Positions 37,423-47,784 of a stretch of DNA of 64,000 nt are shown here, one piece after another. The translations under genes were made by a program, and so were the position numbers. Each line of letters starts with the position of its first letter. Position 1 is the stretch's first letter. The notes beneath the pieces are model-generated. The model worked only from the letters and a program-made list of their open reading frames with translations. It ran no database searches and was not told where the DNA came from. Source of the stretch: Citrobacter amalonaticus (GTDB lineage: Bacteria > Pseudomonadota > Gammaproteobacteria > Enterobacterales > Enterobacteriaceae); the NCBI RefSeq assembly GCF_018323885.1, contig NZ_AP024585.1:186001-250000 (forward strand), written 5' to 3'.

Positions 37423-39747
37423 TTGACGACGCATTATTCGGTGTTAACCGCCGCCCATTGGGGGCCAATACTTGTCGAAACGGACGGAGAAACAGTGCTC
37501 TCCTCCCGGGGGGCGCTGCCCACTTCGCATCCCAATTCGCTGCAAAGCGCGGTTCGCGATCAGGTGCACAGTCAAAGCCGGGTACGCTATCCGATGGTAC
37601 GAAAAGGGTTTCTGGCTTCGCCGGAACAACCGCAGGGTGTGCGCGGGCAGGATGAGTTTGTGCGTGTGAGCTGGGACGAGGCGCTGGCGTTGATTCATGC
37701 GCAGCATAAACGCATTCGCGATACGTATGGCCCCGCCTCCATTTTTGCCGGTTCTTACGGCTGGCGTTCCAACGGTGTTCTGCACAAGTCGGCGACGTTA
37801 TTACAACGTTATATGGCGCTGGCGGGCGGCTATACCGGACATCTGGGCGACTATTCTACCGGCGCGGCGCAGGCCATCATGCCGTACGTGGTGGGCGGTA
37901 GCGAGGTTTACCAGCAGCAAAGCAGCTGGCCGGTGATTCTCGAACACAGCGAGGTGGTGGTGTTATGGAGTGCCAACCCGCTGAATACCCTGAAAATTGC
38001 CTGGAATGCGTCGGATGAACAGGGGATCCCTTACTTTGACGCGCTGCGCGAAAGCGGGAAACGGCTGATCTGCATTGATCCCATGCGATCGGAAACCGTT
38101 GATTTCTTTGGCGACAAAATGGAATGGATTGCGCCGCACATGGGGACTGACGTGGCGCTGATGCTTGGCATCGCGCATACGCTGGTAGAACATGGCTGGC
38201 ATGACGAGGCGTTTCTTGCCCGCTGTACCACGGGCTATGAGGTCTTTTCAGACTATCTGTTGGGCGTGAGCGACGGTATTGCCAAAACGGCAGAGTGGGC
38301 GGACCCGATTTGCGGCGTTCCGGCGGCGAAAATCCGTGAACTGGCAGAATTGTTCCATAAAAATACCACTATGCTGATGGCCGGTTGGGGCATGCAACGC
38401 CAGCAGTTTGGCGAACAAAAGCACTGGATGATTGTCACCCTGTCCGCCATGCTGGGCCAGCCTGGCATACCTGGCGGTGGTTTTGGTCTTTCCTATCACT
38501 TTGCTAACGGGGGGAATCCGACCCGCCGTTCTGCGGTGCTGGCGTCAATGCAGGGCAGCCTGCAAGGCGGGACCGACGCGGTGGAGAAAATCCCGGTGGC
38601 GCGCATTGTGGAAGCGCTGGAAAACCCCGGCGCGCCGTATCAGCATAACGGGATGAACCGCCACTTCCCGGATATCCGCTTCATCTGGTGGGCGGGTGGG
38701 GCGAATTTTACCCATCACCAGGACACCAACCGACTGATTCGCGCCTGGCAAAAACCGGAGCTGGTGGTCATCTCGGAATGCTTCTGGACCGCTGCCGCGA
38801 AGCACGCTGATATTGTGTTGCCGGCAACCACTTCCTTTGAGCGTAACGATCTCACCATGACCGGGGATTACAGTAACCAGCATCTGGTGCCCATGAAGCA
38901 GGTCGTGCCGCCGCAGTACGAAGCGCGCAATGATTTCGATGTTTTTGCCGCGCTGAGCGAACGCTGGGAAGCGGGCGGTTATCAACGCTTTACCGAAGGG
39001 AAGAGCGAACTGGAATGGCTGGAGACGTTTTATACGATTGCCGGGCAGCGCGGGGCCAGCCAGCAGGTGACGCTGCCGCCGTTTGCCGAATTCTGGGAAG
39101 CGAATCAACTGATTGAAATGCCGGAAAATCCGGTCAATGCGCAGTTTATCCGCTTTGCGGATTTTCGTCGTGACCCGGACGCGCATCCGCTGAAAACCGA
39201 CAGCGGTAAGATCGAGATTTACTCACAGCGAATTGCCGGTTACGGCTATGCAGATTGCCCCGGACACCCGATGTGGCTGGAACCGGATGAGTGGCACGGC
39301 AACGCCGAACCGGAGCAACTACAGATTGTGTCGGCGCACCCGGCGCATCGTCTGCACAGCCAGCTTAACTACAGTCACCTGCGTGAACGGTATGCGGTGG
39401 CAGATCGTGAGCCGGTGACGATTCACCCGCAGGATGCTCAGGCGCGCGGAATCCGTGACGGTGATGTGGTACGCATCTGGAATCACCGTGGTCAGATCCT
39501 TGCAGGCGCCGTGGTCACTGACGGTATCAAACCTGGTGTTATCTGCATTCATGAAGGGGCATGGCCGGACCTTGACCCTGCCGCGGGAGGCATCTGTAAA
39601 AACGGCGCGGTGAATGTGCTGACCAAAGACCTGCCCAGTTCGCGTCTGGGGAACGGCTGCGCGGGCAATACCGCGCTGGCGTGGCTGGAGAAATACAGCG
39701 GGCCAGCGCTTACGCTTACGGCGTTTACTCCGCCCGCCAGCCCATAA
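37423..39747 (+). CDS. bisC: Biotin sulfoxide reductase BisC
   Basis: 774 residues against 777 in E. coli. It is a cytoplasmic molybdoenzyme of the DMSO reductase family with a bis-MGD cofactor; the Mo-ligand serine is in [12 protein letters not shown]. It reduces biotin sulfoxide and methionine-(S)-sulfoxide. The Mo-bisPGD domains run through [20 protein letters not shown], and a dinucleotide-binding C-terminal barrel ends near [12 protein letters not shown]. The frame opens with a TTG at 37423 preceded by GGAG; no ATG fits the conserved N-terminus. The 3' end overlaps yiaC by 23 bp tail-to-tail. Confidence 0.93.
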   Translation: MTTHYSVLTAAHWGPILVETDGETVLSSRGALPTSHPNSLQSAVRDQVHSQSRVRYPMVRKGFLASPEQPQGVRGQDEFVRVSWDEALALIHAQHKRIRDTYGPASIFAGSYGWRSNGVLHKSATLLQRYMALAGGYTGHLGDYSTGAAQAIMPYVVGGSEVYQQQSSWPVILEHSEVVVLWSANPLNTLKIAWNASDEQGIPYFDALRESGKRLICIDPMRSETVDFFGDKMEWIAPHMGTDVALMLGIAHTLVEHGWHDEAFLARCTTGYEVFSDYLLGVSDGIAKTAEWADPICGVPAAKIRELAELFHKNTTMLMAGWGMQRQQFGEQKHWMIVTLSAMLGQPGIPGGGFGLSYHFANGGNPTRRSAVLASMQGSLQGGTDAVEKIPVARIVEALENPGAPYQHNGMNRHFPDIRFIWWAGGANFTHHQDTNRLIRAWQKPELVVISECFWTAAAKHADIVLPATTSFERNDLTMTGDYSNQHLVPMKQVVPPQYEARNDFDVFAALSERWEAGGYQRFTEGKSELEWLETFYTIAGQRGASQQVTLPPFAEFWEANQLIEMPENPVNAQFIRFADFRRDPDAHPLKTDSGKIEIYSQRIAGYGYADCPGHPMWLEPDEWHGNAEPEQLQIVSAHPAHRLHSQLNYSHLRERYAVADREPVTIHPQDAQARGIRDGDVVRIWNHRGQILAGAVVTDGIKPGVICIHEGAWPDLDPAAGGICKNGAVNVLTKDLPSSRLGNGCAGNTALAWLEKYSGPALTLTAFTPPASP

Positions 39748-40156
39748 TCCAGGTGGGATGCTGGGTATCTTCCTGCCATGCGCTGTCTTCGATACGAAAG
39801 CCCAGCGCGTGGTAGAAATTCACCGCGTTCTGGTTTTTTTGGTATACCTCAAGGCTCAGCACGTCAAAACACTGCTGAACATGCTGTACCAGCGCTTTCC
39901 CTATCCCGCTACGTAACGCATCCGGGGCGACAAACAACGCCCCTAAAAAACGCCCGTCCATGACGCTCACAAACCCTTTCAGCGCCTCGTCTTCCTCCCA
40001 GACCCAGGTTCTGGCGGCGGGCAGGTAAACATCGCGCACCACTGCCTCGCTCTCATGCCAGTAGCGTTCTGCGATAAAAGGATGCGCATAGATGGTGCTT
40101 TCCAACCACAACGCCAGCAATGGCGTCATGTCAGCACTATGAAACTCGCGAATCAT
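39725..40156 (-). CDS. yiaC: GNAT acetyltransferase YiaC
   Basis: 143 residues (146 in E. coli) from [14 protein letters not shown]. It is a single GNAT domain with the acetyl-CoA loop [19 protein letters not shown] and the C-terminal [20 protein letters not shown]. coli YiaC is a protein lysine acetyltransferase. The start lies 20 bp inside the tag 3' end, so tag-yiaC are translationally coupled. Confidence 0.9.
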   Translation of the reverse strand: MIREFHSADMTPLLALWLESTIYAHPFIAERYWHESEAVVRDVYLPAARTWVWEEDEALKGFVSVMDGRFLGALFVAPDALRSGIGKALVQHVQQCFDVLSLEVYQKNQNAVNFYHALGFRIEDSAWQEDTQHPTWIMGWRAE

Positions 40157-40715
40157 GTTTATCTCCTGGATGACAGAAACAGCCGGTGATGTGGTCATTG
40201 ACCAGTCCGCAGGCCTGCATGAAGGAGTAGCAAATAGTGGTGCCGACGAACTTGAATCCCCGTTTTTTTAACGCTTTCGACAGGGCGTCGGAGGCGGGCG
40301 TGGAGGTCGGGATTTCGCCCAACGCGGCGGCGCGGGTGATTTGTGGCTGGTTATCCACGAATGACCAGACGAAGTCGGCAAACGGTTCGCCGTTTTGCTC
40401 CATCGCCAGGTATGCCCGGGCATTGCCGATGATGGCCTGAATTTTCCCCCGATGGCGGATGATCCCGGCATCAAGCAGCAGTCTTTCCACATCGTCTTCC
40501 TGCATGGCTGCCACGCGGATGGGATCGAACTGGTGGAAGTTAGTGCGATAATTCTCGCGTTTCTTGAGGACGGTGATCCACGAAAGGCCAGCCTGTTGGC
40601 CTTCCAGACAGATCATTTCGAACAGTTTTTTACCGTCGTGCTCGGGTACGCCCCATTCGTTATCATGATAGGCAATATAAAGGGGGTCCTGACTGACCCA
40701 ACCGCAACGTTCCAT
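40137..40715 (-). CDS. tag: 3-methyladenine DNA glycosylase I
   Basis: 192 residues from MERCGWVSQDPLYIAYHDNEWG; the E. coli enzyme has 187. It removes 3-methyladenine from alkylated DNA. The zinc ligands are visible at Cys4, His17 and, near the C-terminus, in NDHITGCFCHPG. The catalytic segment is FEMICLEGQQAGLSWITVL. The C-terminal tail GDKHDSRVS is slightly longer than in E. coli because of the overlap with yiaC. An upstream extension of 33 residues is not conserved. Confidence 0.95.
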   Translation of the reverse strand: MERCGWVSQDPLYIAYHDNEWGVPEHDGKKLFEMICLEGQQAGLSWITVLKKRENYRTNFHQFDPIRVAAMQEDDVERLLLDAGIIRHRGKIQAIIGNARAYLAMEQNGEPFADFVWSFVDNQPQITRAAALGEIPTSTPASDALSKALKKRGFKFVGTTICYSFMQACGLVNDHITGCFCHPGDKHDSRVS

Positions 40716-40871
40716 ACTTCCCTCGCTCTTTGACTTGCCATAAAAATATCGTTCCGGGTGCCTTGACGCTCCCGCGAAAAAGACAATATTTAATACAGGG
40801 CTTTCGCCTGTCATCCTTAATTACAATGACAATAATATCGCCGATTTCGGCTCTCTTCTGGAGTCGCATTG

Positions 40872-41573
40872 ATGATGATAAAAAAATGCAGTGGTCGCCG
40901 GGAAATTATTCTCCTGGCGAGCGTCGTAGTTTGTTCGCTTTACATCAACACAGCCCGTGCCTGGCAGCAAGAATATATCGTTGATAATACGCCTGGATAT
41001 ACGACTGAACGCTATACATGGGACAGCGATCACCAACCGCGCTATGACGACATTCTGGCGGAACGTATCCGGACGACACAAACTGTGCCGGGTCTGGCGG
41101 TGAATCTTGAGCAAGCTTCACCCACGGAGGCCACCAGCGGCATGAGTATGGGCTGGAATTTTCCCGTCTCTGGCGACATCACGACCGGACCGGTGGCGGC
41201 ATTACATTACGATGGCACCACGCCCGCTATTTATAACGAATTTGGCGATAGCGTGGTCAGCCAGTCGCCCGACCCGTTATGGCATGCCAGTGTCAGTACG
41301 CTGGGCTGGCGGGTGAATTCGCAGTTTGGCGATCTGCGACCGTGGGCGCAAATCAGCTATAACCAGCAGTTTGGCGAAAATATCTGGAAGGCGCAGTCGG
41401 GACTCAGTCGAATGACGGCGACCACTCAGGACAACAACTGGATGGACGTGACGGTAGGCGCAGATATGCTGCTCAATCAGCACATGGCGGCTTATGCTGC
41501 GCTCTCGCAGGCGGAAAATACCGCCAACAGTACCGACTACCTCTACACGATGGGGGTAAGTGCCAGGTTTTAA
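40872..41573 (+). CDS. yhjY: YhjY, autotransporter beta-domain-like outer membrane protein
   Basis: 233 residues from the first ATG after GGAG. The signal sequence is KKCSGRREIILLASVVVCSL up to ARA, then WQQEY. The mature part shows alternating beta strands and ends YLYTMGVSARF, with the terminal Phe of outer membrane barrels. It resembles only the beta-barrel part of GDSL-type autotransporters and has no passenger domain. Function is unknown. It is divergent from tag, as in E. coli. Confidence 0.85.
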   Translation: MMIKKCSGRREIILLASVVVCSLYINTARAWQQEYIVDNTPGYTTERYTWDSDHQPRYDDILAERIRTTQTVPGLAVNLEQASPTEATSGMSMGWNFPVSGDITTGPVAALHYDGTTPAIYNEFGDSVVSQSPDPLWHASVSTLGWRVNSQFGDLRPWAQISYNQQFGENIWKAQSGLSRMTATTQDNNWMDVTVGADMLLNQHMAAYAALSQAENTANSTDYLYTMGVSARF

Positions 41574-41690
41574 CCTGCAATTTACAATTTAAACGCAGTG
41601 ATAACAGTGTTTGTGGCGATAGTAGGCACTAACTGACCGGGAAAAAATTCATTCAATGAATTTTTGTCTCGTCATTCATTCCGCATTCCA

Positions 41691-41721
41691 GGCATTTCAT
41701 TCCGTTCTGATGGCACTTCAT
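41691..41721 (+). promoter_or_regulatory. YpdB-type tandem binding site upstream of yhjX
   Basis: GGCATTTCAT (41691-41700) and GGCACTTCAT (41712-41721) are separated by exactly 11 bp. This is the GGCATTTCAT-N11-GGCATTTCAT architecture known for the LytTR regulator YpdB at E. coli yhjX. It predicts induction by extracellular pyruvate through YpdA/YpdB. Confidence 0.85.
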
Positions 41722-41804
41722 GCCGTTTTTTCCCTGCATAAAATGCATTTCGTTATGGTTGTTGGCAGAGAATTTATCCCTTTTGCTTATGCAGGAAGAC
41801 TGCC

Positions 41805-43007
41805 ATGAAAACCGCATCGTATCAGCGCACCCGTTGGTTGACCCTTATCGGTACCATCATTACGCAATTCGCCTTAGGTTCTGTGTATACTTGGAGCCTG
41901 TTTAATGGCGTGCTTTCAGAAAAACTGGGTGAACCCGTCAGCCAGGTGGCTTTTTCCTTCGGCCTGTTGAGCTTAGGTCTGGCGATCTCCTCTTCTGTCG
42001 CCGGGAAGTTACAGGAACGTTTTGGCGTGAAGCGCGTCACCATGGCGTCCGGTATTCTGCTCGGGCTGGGTTTCTTCCTGACCGCGCACTCCAGTAACCT
42101 GATGATGCTGTGGCTGAGCGCAGGCGTGCTGGTAGGCCTGGCCGATGGCGCGGGCTATCTGTTAACACTGTCCAACTGCGTGAAGTGGTTCCCGGAGCGT
42201 AAAGGGCTAATTTCTGCCTTTGCCATTGGTTCTTATGGTCTGGGAAGCCTGGGTTTCAAATTTATCGACAGCCAACTTCTGGCAACCGTTGGTCTGGAAA
42301 ACACCTTTGTGATTTGGGGCGCGATTGTGCTGGTGATGATTGTCTTCGGCTCTACGCTAATGAAAGATGCGCCGAATCAGGAGGTCAAAACGCAAAATGG
42401 TGTTGTAGAAAACGACTACACCCTGGCACAATCTATGCGTAAACCGCAGTACTGGATGCTGGCGGTGATGTTCCTGACGGCGTGCATGAGCGGACTGTAT
42501 GTGATTGGCGTGGCGAAAGATATCGCTCAGGGGCTGGCGCATATGGACGTGGCGTCGGCGGCCAATGCGGTGACGGTGATTTCTATTGCTAACCTCTCCG
42601 GCCGTCTGGTGCTGGGGATCCTGTCCGATAAAATTGCCCGTATCCGTGTGATCACCATTGGTCAGGTGGTGTCGCTGGTGGGGATGGCCGCTCTGCTGTT
42701 TGCGCCGCTGAATGCGCTGACTTTCTTTGCTGCCATTGCCTGCATCGCCTTTAACTTTGGCGGGACGATCACCGTCTTCCCGTCACTGGTCAGCGAGTTC
42801 TTCGGTCTGAACAATCTGGCGAAAAATTATGGTGTGATTTATCTCGGCTTTGGGATTGGCAGCATCTGCGGTTCGATTATCGCGTCGCTGTTCGGTGGGT
42901 TCTACGTGACTTTCTGTGTCATCTTTGCATTGTTGATTCTCTCACTGGCGCTCTCCACCACCATTCGTCAGCCAAAACGCGAGGTGCTGGAAATGGCACA
43001 CGCCTGA
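41805..43007 (+). CDS. yhjX: MFS transporter YhjX
   Basis: 400 residues (E. coli 402), 12 membrane helices, OxlT/nitrate-type major facilitator. Conserved stretches include ALGSVYTWSLFNGVL, the loop GKLQERFGVKRVTMASG and GLADGAGYLLTLSNCVKWFPERKGLI. In E. coli it is the main target of YpdAB and is linked to pyruvate sensing, with the transported substrate uncertain. A good terminator follows. Confidence 0.94.
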   Translation: MKTASYQRTRWLTLIGTIITQFALGSVYTWSLFNGVLSEKLGEPVSQVAFSFGLLSLGLAISSSVAGKLQERFGVKRVTMASGILLGLGFFLTAHSSNLMMLWLSAGVLVGLADGAGYLLTLSNCVKWFPERKGLISAFAIGSYGLGSLGFKFIDSQLLATVGLENTFVIWGAIVLVMIVFGSTLMKDAPNQEVKTQNGVVENDYTLAQSMRKPQYWMLAVMFLTACMSGLYVIGVAKDIAQGLAHMDVASAANAVTVISIANLSGRLVLGILSDKIARIRVITIGQVVSLVGMAALLFAPLNALTFFAAIACIAFNFGGTITVFPSLVSEFFGLNNLAKNYGVIYLGFGIGSICGSIIASLFGGFYVTFCVIFALLILSLALSTTIRQPKREVLEMAHA

Positions 43008-43028
43008 TATCCGGTAAGATTTTCTACA

Positions 43029-43056
43029 GGCCAGCCGATGAGCTGGCCTTTTTTTG
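43029..43056 (+). terminator. Rho-independent terminator of yhjX
   Basis: AGGCCAG and CTGGCCT pair around CCGATGAG and are followed by seven T residues. Confidence 0.85.
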
Positions 43057-43269
43057 TTATATCTGCTGTGAATAGTCTGCTTTCAAACTTGATTTTTTGT
43101 AAATATCTCTTTCGATCACATTCTCTGTTGCCACTTTCTTTGCTGCTTGTGGTCTACTTAGCCGCGCGTGTCGATTTTACTATTTGACTACCTTCGCAAT
43201 TTCACCTGCCCGGCGGATGTCGCCGTTGCGCAGGCTGTGTTAACCCCTCGATTTCCAGGGCTTGCTTGC

Positions 43270-44961
43270 ATGAGATACATTACGTCGATGTCGCAGCAAA
43301 AGCTGAGTTTTTTGCTCGCGATCTATATCGGTCTGTTTATGAATGGCGCGGTTTACCTCCGTCGGTTTGACGGTTACGCGCAAGACTTTACCCTCTGGAA
43401 TGGAATCTCCGCGGTGGTTGAACTGGCTGGCACTGTGCTGGCAACGTTCTTCTTTTTACGACTCCTGTCACTGATGGGCAGGACGGTGTGGCGTGTTCTG
43501 GCTTCGTTGCTGGTGCTGATTTCAGCGGGCGCAAGTTATTACATGACCTTTATGAACGTGATGATCGGTTACGGCATCGTTGCCTCGGTCATGACCACGG
43601 ATATCGATCTCTCCAAAGAGGTGGTCGGCTGGACGTTTGTCCTCTGGCTGGTGGCGGTGAGTCTTCTCCCGCTGATCTTCATCTGGTTTAACCGCTCGAC
43701 GGATACCTTCTGGCGTCAGCTCTGCACGCCAAAAGTGCGCTGGCGCAGCGCGCTGATTGTGCTGATGGCGGGGCTGCTGGTCTGGGTGCCAATTCGTCTT
43801 CTGGAGATGCATCAGAAGCGTGCCGATCGTATTGCCGGTGTCGATATGCCGAGTTACGGCGGCGTACTGGCGAACTCTTATCTGCCGTCAAACTGGCTGT
43901 CTGCACTGGGCCTGTATGCCTGGGCGCAGGTGGATGAATCATCGGATAACAAATCGCTCATCAACCCGGCGAAGAAATTCACCTATACCCCGACACAGAA
44001 CCTGGATGACACTTACGTGATTTTCATTATTGGTGAAACTACACGCTGGGATCATATGGGAATGTTAGGCTATGAACGCGACACCACGCCGAAGCTTGCC
44101 AAAGAGAAGAACGTCGTGATGTATCGTGGTTATTCCTGCGATACCGCGACGAAACTGTCGCTGCGCTGTATGTTCGTTCGTCAGGGTGGGGCCGAAGACA
44201 ACCCACAGCGTACGCTGAAAGAGCAAAACGTCTTTGCGGTGCTCAAGCAGTTAGGCTTTAGTTCCGATCTCTACGCGATGCAGAGTGAAATGTGGTTTTA
44301 CAGCAACACGATGGCCGACAACATTGCCTATCGCGAACAGATTGCTGCTGAGCCGCGTAACCGGGGTAAAGCCGTGGATGACATGCTGCTGGTCAATGAG
44401 GTTGATCGTTCGCTGCAGGAAAACCCGCAGGGTAAGCATCTGATTGTGCTGCACACTAAGGGCTCTCACTACAACTACACTCAGCGTTATCCGCGCGAGT
44501 TCGCTCAGTGGAAGCCGGAATGTTACGCTATCGATCGTAAGTGCCCAAAAGACCTGATGATTAATTCATACGATAACTCGATTACCTACGTCGATCATTT
44601 TATCGACACGGTGATTGATCAGGTACGCGATAAGAAAGCGATTGTGTTTTACGCTGCCGACCACGGTGAGTCAATCAATGAGCGCGAGCACCTGCACGGT
44701 ACGCCACGTAAGATGGCGCCACCGGAGCAGTTCCGCGTGCCGATGATGGTCTGGATGTCTGATAAATACCTGGAGAACCCGGCCAACGCCCAGGCGTTTG
44801 CGCACCTGAAGAAGGAAGCGGAAATGAAGGTGCCGCGCCGTCATGTGGAGCTGTACGACACCATCATGGGTTGTCTCGGTTATACCTCGCCGAATGGCGG
44901 AATTAATGAGAACAACAACTGGTGTCATCTCCCTGACGGACAGAAAAACGTCGCGCAGTAA
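43270..44961 (+). CDS. eptB: Kdo2-lipid A phosphoethanolamine transferase EptB
   Basis: 563 residues from [14 protein letters not shown], as in E. coli; the reading frame is open 34 codons further but without conservation. Five N-terminal membrane helices (to about residue 180) carry a periplasmic sulfatase-fold domain with the nucleophile Thr257 in GETTRWDHM and the metal motif ADHGES. It adds phosphoethanolamine to the outer Kdo of LPS. In E. coli it is controlled by sigma-E and the sRNA MgrR; no MgrR pairing was established here. Confidence 0.95.
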   Translation: MRYITSMSQQKLSFLLAIYIGLFMNGAVYLRRFDGYAQDFTLWNGISAVVELAGTVLATFFFLRLLSLMGRTVWRVLASLLVLISAGASYYMTFMNVMIGYGIVASVMTTDIDLSKEVVGWTFVLWLVAVSLLPLIFIWFNRSTDTFWRQLCTPKVRWRSALIVLMAGLLVWVPIRLLEMHQKRADRIAGVDMPSYGGVLANSYLPSNWLSALGLYAWAQVDESSDNKSLINPAKKFTYTPTQNLDDTYVIFIIGETTRWDHMGMLGYERDTTPKLAKEKNVVMYRGYSCDTATKLSLRCMFVRQGGAEDNPQRTLKEQNVFAVLKQLGFSSDLYAMQSEMWFYSNTMADNIAYREQIAAEPRNRGKAVDDMLLVNEVDRSLQENPQGKHLIVLHTKGSHYNYTQRYPREFAQWKPECYAIDRKCPKDLMINSYDNSITYVDHFIDTVIDQVRDKKAIVFYAADHGESINEREHLHGTPRKMAPPEQFRVPMMVWMSDKYLENPANAQAFAHLKKEAEMKVPRRHVELYDTIMGCLGYTSPNGGINENNNWCHLPDGQKNVAQ

Positions 44962-45011
44962 GCGGGCTGACGACTTTCTCGCCGATCAAAGGGCATTTTG
45001 ATACTAAGGGA

Positions 45012-45047
45012 TTGACGGGGGCGCACCTGCGCAGTAAGATGCGCCCC
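45012..45047 (+). promoter_or_regulatory. proK promoter with GC-rich discriminator
   Basis: TTGACG (45012-45017), a 17-bp spacer and TAAGAT (45035-45040) are followed by GCGCCCC (45041-45047). The GC-rich discriminator is typical of stable RNA promoters under stringent control. Confidence 0.8.
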
Positions 45048-45052
45048 GCATT

Positions 45053-45129
<77 letters not shown>

Positions 45130-45134
45130 AATTT

Positions 45135-45163
45135 AAAACCCTGCTCAACGAGCAGGGTTTTTT
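45135..45163 (+). terminator. Rho-independent terminator of proK (first copy)
   Basis: AAACCCTGCTC and GAGCAGGGTTT pair around AAC and are followed by T residues. Copies 165 bp apart lie at 45300-45328 and 45465-45493. Confidence 0.9.
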
Positions 45164-45210
45164 GCATTCGAAGCCTGGGAGGATGAGAACCTCCGGGGGA
45201 AGAGGTTCGA

Positions 45211-45276
45211 CTCGAGCGGAGCGAGAGAACGTTGCGACAGCAACGGCCCGCAGGGCGAGCCACGACGTGGCGAGTT
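45211..45276 (+). ncRNA. Hairpin-rich 66-nt insert in T-arm context, candidate structured RNA
   Basis: The insert stands between GAGGTTCGA and ATCCTCT, the two sides of the proK T arm. It holds four consecutive stems: CTCG/CGAG (45211-45225), CGTTGC-GACA-GCAACG (45230-45245), GCCC-GCA-GGGC (45246-45256) and GCCAC-GAC-GTGGC (45259-45271). The second copy at 45376-45441 differs in the tetraloop (GATA), leaving the stem intact. Whether it is a stable RNA is unknown. Confidence 0.45.
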
Positions 45277-45441
45277 ATCCTCTATCACCGACCAAATTCA
45301 AAACCCTGCTCAACGAGCAGGGTTTTTTGCATTCAGCGCCTGAGAGGATGAGAACCTCCGGGGGAAGAGGTTCGACTCGAGCGGAGCGAGAGAACGTTGC
45401 GATAGCAACGGCCCGCAGGGCGAGCCACGACGTGGCGAGTT
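45277..45441 (+). repeat. tRNA-linked repeat unit 2 (165 bp)
   Basis: Nearly identical to unit 1, again starting with the 18-nt tRNA 3' end (45277-45294) and a terminator at 45300-45328. A few substitutions lie in the linker and in one tetraloop. Confidence 0.9.
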
Positions 45442-45495
45442 ATCCTCTATCACCGACCAAATTCAAAACCCTGCTCAACGAGCAGGGTTTTTTGC
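45442..45495 (+). repeat. tRNA-linked repeat, partial unit 3
   Basis: The third copy of the tRNA 3' end (45442-45459) with its terminator (45465-45493); the repeat then stops at GGGTTTTTTGC and a REP element begins. Confidence 0.9.
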
Positions 45496-45498
45496 TTT

Positions 45499-45578
45499 TG
45501 TAGGCCTGATAAGCGAAGCGCCATCAGGCATTCGGTGCACACTGCCGGATGGCGGCATTCGCCTTATCCCGCCTACGA
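45499..45578. repeat. BIME (paired REP sequences)
   Basis: TGTAGGCCTGATAAGCG...CCATCAGGC followed by TGCCGGATGGCGGC...CGCCTTATCCCGCCTAC are two REP units in opposite orientation joined by a short spacer. Confidence 0.8.
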
Positions 45579-46167
45579 AATCGCATCATCAGGTAAATAT
45601 CCATTCTTGCGGAACATCAACAAAAAAGTGCGCATCACTTCTCACTATTTGTTAACGGTTTTGTGACATATTCCATTGTCTTTTTTTATCTATGCATGAA
45701 TCTTTTTTTGCGTTACTTATGGCTGGCGCTAGCATTTTCCGCTGTGCGTTTTAACGTTCGTGGGATTTATCGCTCAGATATGCAGCATTTCGTCAGAAAT
45801 TTTTCATATTCTGCACGATTGTTAATCACCAAATGTTGCGAAATATTAAGGTGTTTATTCTGGTGTTCTGGGCGTAGCATAAATTTCTCTGCTGAAAATA
45901 CCCGCCTGAAGTTTTTTTAATCTTTGTTTGCGAATTCTCACCGTTGTTGTAAATCATGGATACCTGTATTGACGTTTTCACATTCTGTTGACAGATTGTA
46001 GGGCATGAGGGGCATTTCATGGAGAATCCGCGCTGCTACTCAGTCGTTTATGTGAACGGAATCCCCACCTCTTAACGCCGACCCAGCCGGTTAAAAAACA
46101 AAAAAGGCCAGGCGGTGCAAACCCACTGCAAAGGGTAAAACAACAACATCACATTTGGAGCAGAAGA
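45579..46167 (+). promoter_or_regulatory. Long AT-rich dppA upstream region and leader
   Basis: No gene is supported; an 85-codon open frame at 45663-45920 looks random. In E. coli the dppA message has a leader of about 165 nt that is repressed by the sRNA GcvB through a CA-rich segment. Here the CA-rich stretch AACAACAACATCACA (46140-46154) lies directly before the ribosome site GGAGCAG, so the same control is likely. Confidence 0.5.
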
Positions 46168-47775
46168 ATGAGTATTTCCTTGAAGAAGTCAGGGATGCTG
46201 AAGCTTGGTCTGAGCCTTGTGGCTATGACTGTCGCAGCAAGTGTACAAGCTAAAACTCTGGTTTATTGTTCAGAAGGTTCACCTGAAGGGTTCAACCCGC
46301 AGCTGTTTACCTCTGGCACAACCTATGACGCCAGCTCAGTACCTATCTATAACCGTCTGGTTGAATTCAAAACCGGCACCACGGAAGTTATTCCGGGCCT
46401 CGCTGAAAAGTGGGAAATCAGTGAAGACGGTAAAACCTACACCTTCCACCTGCGTCAGGGCGTGAAGTGGCAGGACAATAAAGAGTTCAAACCGACGCGT
46501 GATTTCAACGCCGATGACGTGGTGTTCTCTTTCGATCGTCAGAAAAACGCACAGAACCCGTACCACAAAGTCTCTGGCGGCAGCTATGAATACTTTGAAG
46601 GCATGGGCCTGCAAGACCTGATCAGTGAAGTGAAGAAAGTGGACGATAACACAGTTCAGTTCGTGCTGACGCGTCCTGAAGCGCCGTTCCTCGCTGACCT
46701 GGCGATGGACTTTGCCTCTATTCTTTCTAAAGAATATGCCGACAATATGATGAAAGCTGGCTCGCCGGAAAAAGTGGACCTGAACCCAATCGGTACCGGT
46801 CCGTTCCAGCTGCAGCAGTACCAGAAAGACTCTCGTATTCTCTACAAAGCGTTCGAAGGTTACTGGGGCACTAAGCCGCAGATCGACCGTCTGGTCTTCT
46901 CTATTACGCCTGACGCTTCCGTGCGTTACGCCAAACTGCAGAAGAACGAATGCCAGGTGATGCCGTACCCGAACCCGGCTGACATCGCGCGCATGAAGCA
47001 GGATAAAAACATCAACCTGCTGGAGCAGGCGGGTCTGAACGTCGGCTATCTCTCTTTCAATACCGAGAAGAAACCGTTTGATGACGTCAAAGTACGTCAG
47101 GCGCTGACCTACGCGGTGAACAAAGACGCGATCATCAAAGCCGTTTATCAGGGTGCAGGCGTTGCGGCGAAGAACCTGATCCCGCCAACCATGTGGGGCT
47201 ATAACGACGACGTTAAAGACTACACCTACGATCCTGAGAAAGCGAAAGCCCTGCTGAAAGAAGCCGGTCAGGATAAAGGCTTTACCGTTGAGCTGTGGGC
47301 AATGCCAGTACAGCGTCCGTACAACCCGAACGCTCGCCGTATGGCTGAGATGGTTCAGGCCGACTGGGCGAAGATTGGCGTTCAGGCCAAGATTGTGACC
47401 TACGAGTGGGGCGAGTATCTGAAACGCGCCAAAGCGGGTGAGCATCAGGCGGTAATGATGGGCTGGACCGGCGACAATGGGGATCCGGATAACTTCTTCG
47501 CGACCCTGTTCAGCTGCGCGGCGGCGAAAGACGGTTCCAACTACTCTCGCTGGTGCTACAAGCCGTTTGAAGATCTGATTCAACCGGCGCGTGCGACCGA
47601 CGACCACAACAAGCGTATTGAACTCTACAAACAGGCTCAGGTCGTGATGCACGATCAGGCTCCGGCGCTGATCGTGGCTCACTCCACCGTGTACGAGCCA
47701 GTGCGTAAAGAAGTCAAAGGCTACGTGGTTGATCCATTAGGTAAACACCACTTCGAAAACGTCTCTATCGAATAA
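46168..47775 (+). CDS. dppA: Periplasmic dipeptide-binding protein DppA
   Basis: 535 residues, as in E. coli. The signal peptide ends at VQA before KTLVYCSEG. It is an SBP_bac_5 protein with the conserved EGFNPQLFTSGTTYDAS and WKMQ-like transport domains; it binds dipeptides (and, in E. coli, heme and 5-aminolevulinate) and hands them to DppBC. It is the first gene of dppABCDF and expected to be made in excess over the transporter because of the hairpins that follow. Confidence 0.98.
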   Translation: MSISLKKSGMLKLGLSLVAMTVAASVQAKTLVYCSEGSPEGFNPQLFTSGTTYDASSVPIYNRLVEFKTGTTEVIPGLAEKWEISEDGKTYTFHLRQGVKWQDNKEFKPTRDFNADDVVFSFDRQKNAQNPYHKVSGGSYEYFEGMGLQDLISEVKKVDDNTVQFVLTRPEAPFLADLAMDFASILSKEYADNMMKAGSPEKVDLNPIGTGPFQLQQYQKDSRILYKAFEGYWGTKPQIDRLVFSITPDASVRYAKLQKNECQVMPYPNPADIARMKQDKNINLLEQAGLNVGYLSFNTEKKPFDDVKVRQALTYAVNKDAIIKAVYQGAGVAAKNLIPPTMWGYNDDVKDYTYDPEKAKALLKEAGQDKGFTVELWAMPVQRPYNPNARRMAEMVQADWAKIGVQAKIVTYEWGEYLKRAKAGEHQAVMMGWTGDNGDPDNFFATLFSCAAAKDGSNYSRWCYKPFEDLIQPARATDDHNKRIELYKQAQVVMHDQAPALIVAHSTVYEPVRKEVKGYVVDPLGKHHFENVSIE

Positions 47776-47784
47776 TAAAAGCAA

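Noticed and set aside
45663..45920. 85-codon open frame upstream of dppA
   Set aside because: AT-rich, no ribosome site, hydrophobic start by chance; the position corresponds to the dppA promoter region in relatives.
46336..47682. A 448-codon open frame antisense to dppA
   Set aside because: It is a codon-usage shadow of dppA, with no start signal and no recognisable domain.
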